A DNA stretch of 33,419 nucleotides, taken from positions 1 to 33,419 of the forward strand of contig JAFGVC010000057.1 of NCBI GenBank assembly GCA_016938195.1, in the 5' to 3' direction. This document shows positions 33,370-33,419 of this stretch, one piece after another (the first letter of the stretch is position 1; the number at the start of each line of letters is the position of its first letter). The translations under genes and the position numbers were made by a program. Under the pieces are notes generated by a model, which was not told the DNA's origin, made no database searches, and worked only from the letters and a program-made list of their open reading frames with translations. Source of the DNA: Tissierellales bacterium (lineage in GTDB: Bacteria > Bacillota > Clostridia > Tissierellales > Dethiosulfatibacteraceae).

Positions 33370-33381
33370 AGCAAGTCAAGG

Positions 33382-33419
33382 GGACGCTTTGTTTGACTGA
33401 TGAGTCAAACAAAGCGTCC
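33382..33419. repeat. Perfect 17-bp palindrome at the right edge
   Basis: GGACGCTTTGTTTGACT (33382-33398) is exactly complementary to 33403-33419, with a GATG loop. The upstream arm is preceded by GG, and the matching CC would lie beyond the window. No T-run can be seen. It could be the lysA terminator or a REP/RAYT-like or MITE-like interspersed repeat; the GGGGACG start resembles repeats common in clostridial genomes. Confidence 0.7.

Noticed and set aside
1-33419. CRISPR arrays, tRNA or rRNA genes, intact insertion sequences
   Set aside because: No regularly spaced direct repeats, tRNA cloverleaf T-loop/CCA patterns, rRNA cores or transposase reading frames were recognised.

Overview
The window is AT-rich DNA with Firmicutes-type ribosome binding sites (GGAGG variants, several TTG/GTG starts), a T-box leader, a B12-dependent class II ribonucleotide reductase and diaminopimelate genes. 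This points to an anaerobic low-GC Gram-positive bacterium of the Clostridia. I cannot place it further from sequence alone. No tRNA, rRNA, CRISPR array or intact insertion sequence was seen.

Layout. (a) 1-453, minus: the 5' part of a 7TMR-DISM type membrane sensor, cut by the window edge. (b) 619-8393, minus: a tightly spaced seven-gene run, read Nudix hydrolase, ABC ATPase, FtsX-type permease, membrane-fusion protein, alanine racemase, DUF1294 protein, RlmD-type rRNA methyltransferase. (c) 8542-11684, plus: MGDG-synthase-like glycosyltransferase, nitroreductase and folC, preceded by a promoter divergent from the Nudix operon. (d) 11685-12604: a candidate small RNA with its own promoter and terminator, then two tandem Cys-rich micro-proteins behind a consensus promoter, closed by a strong terminator. 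(e) 12612-15998, minus: ileS of the IleS2 type, with an altered HIGH motif (GIHH), under a T-box riboswitch. (f) 16068-26220: a divergently arranged cassette of a PucR-type regulator (minus) facing DUF917, a peptide/nickel-type ABC importer (lipoprotein, two permeases, two ATPases), an M29/NicX-like metalloenzyme and a second DUF917 (all plus). (g) 26319-28761, minus: class II ribonucleotide reductase with an ATP cone, whose promoter overlaps a NrdR-box-like palindrome. (h) 28904-31891, minus: dapF, a DppA-type D-aminopeptidase, a family-4 Fe-S uracil-DNA glycosylase and a divergent family-1 Ung. (i) 32089-33369, plus: lysA, then a long perfect palindrome that runs into the window edge.

How the genes fit together. 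dapF, lysA, alr and the D-aminopeptidase all serve DAP/lysine and D-amino-acid/cell-wall metabolism. The two glycosylases remove uracil from DNA. The PucR/DUF917/ABC/M29-like block is the best candidate for an undescribed system: it looks like a regulated unit for uptake and intracellular processing of a small compound. The substrate is unknown; a cyclic amide, N-heterocycle or modified peptide is an inference from the families involved.
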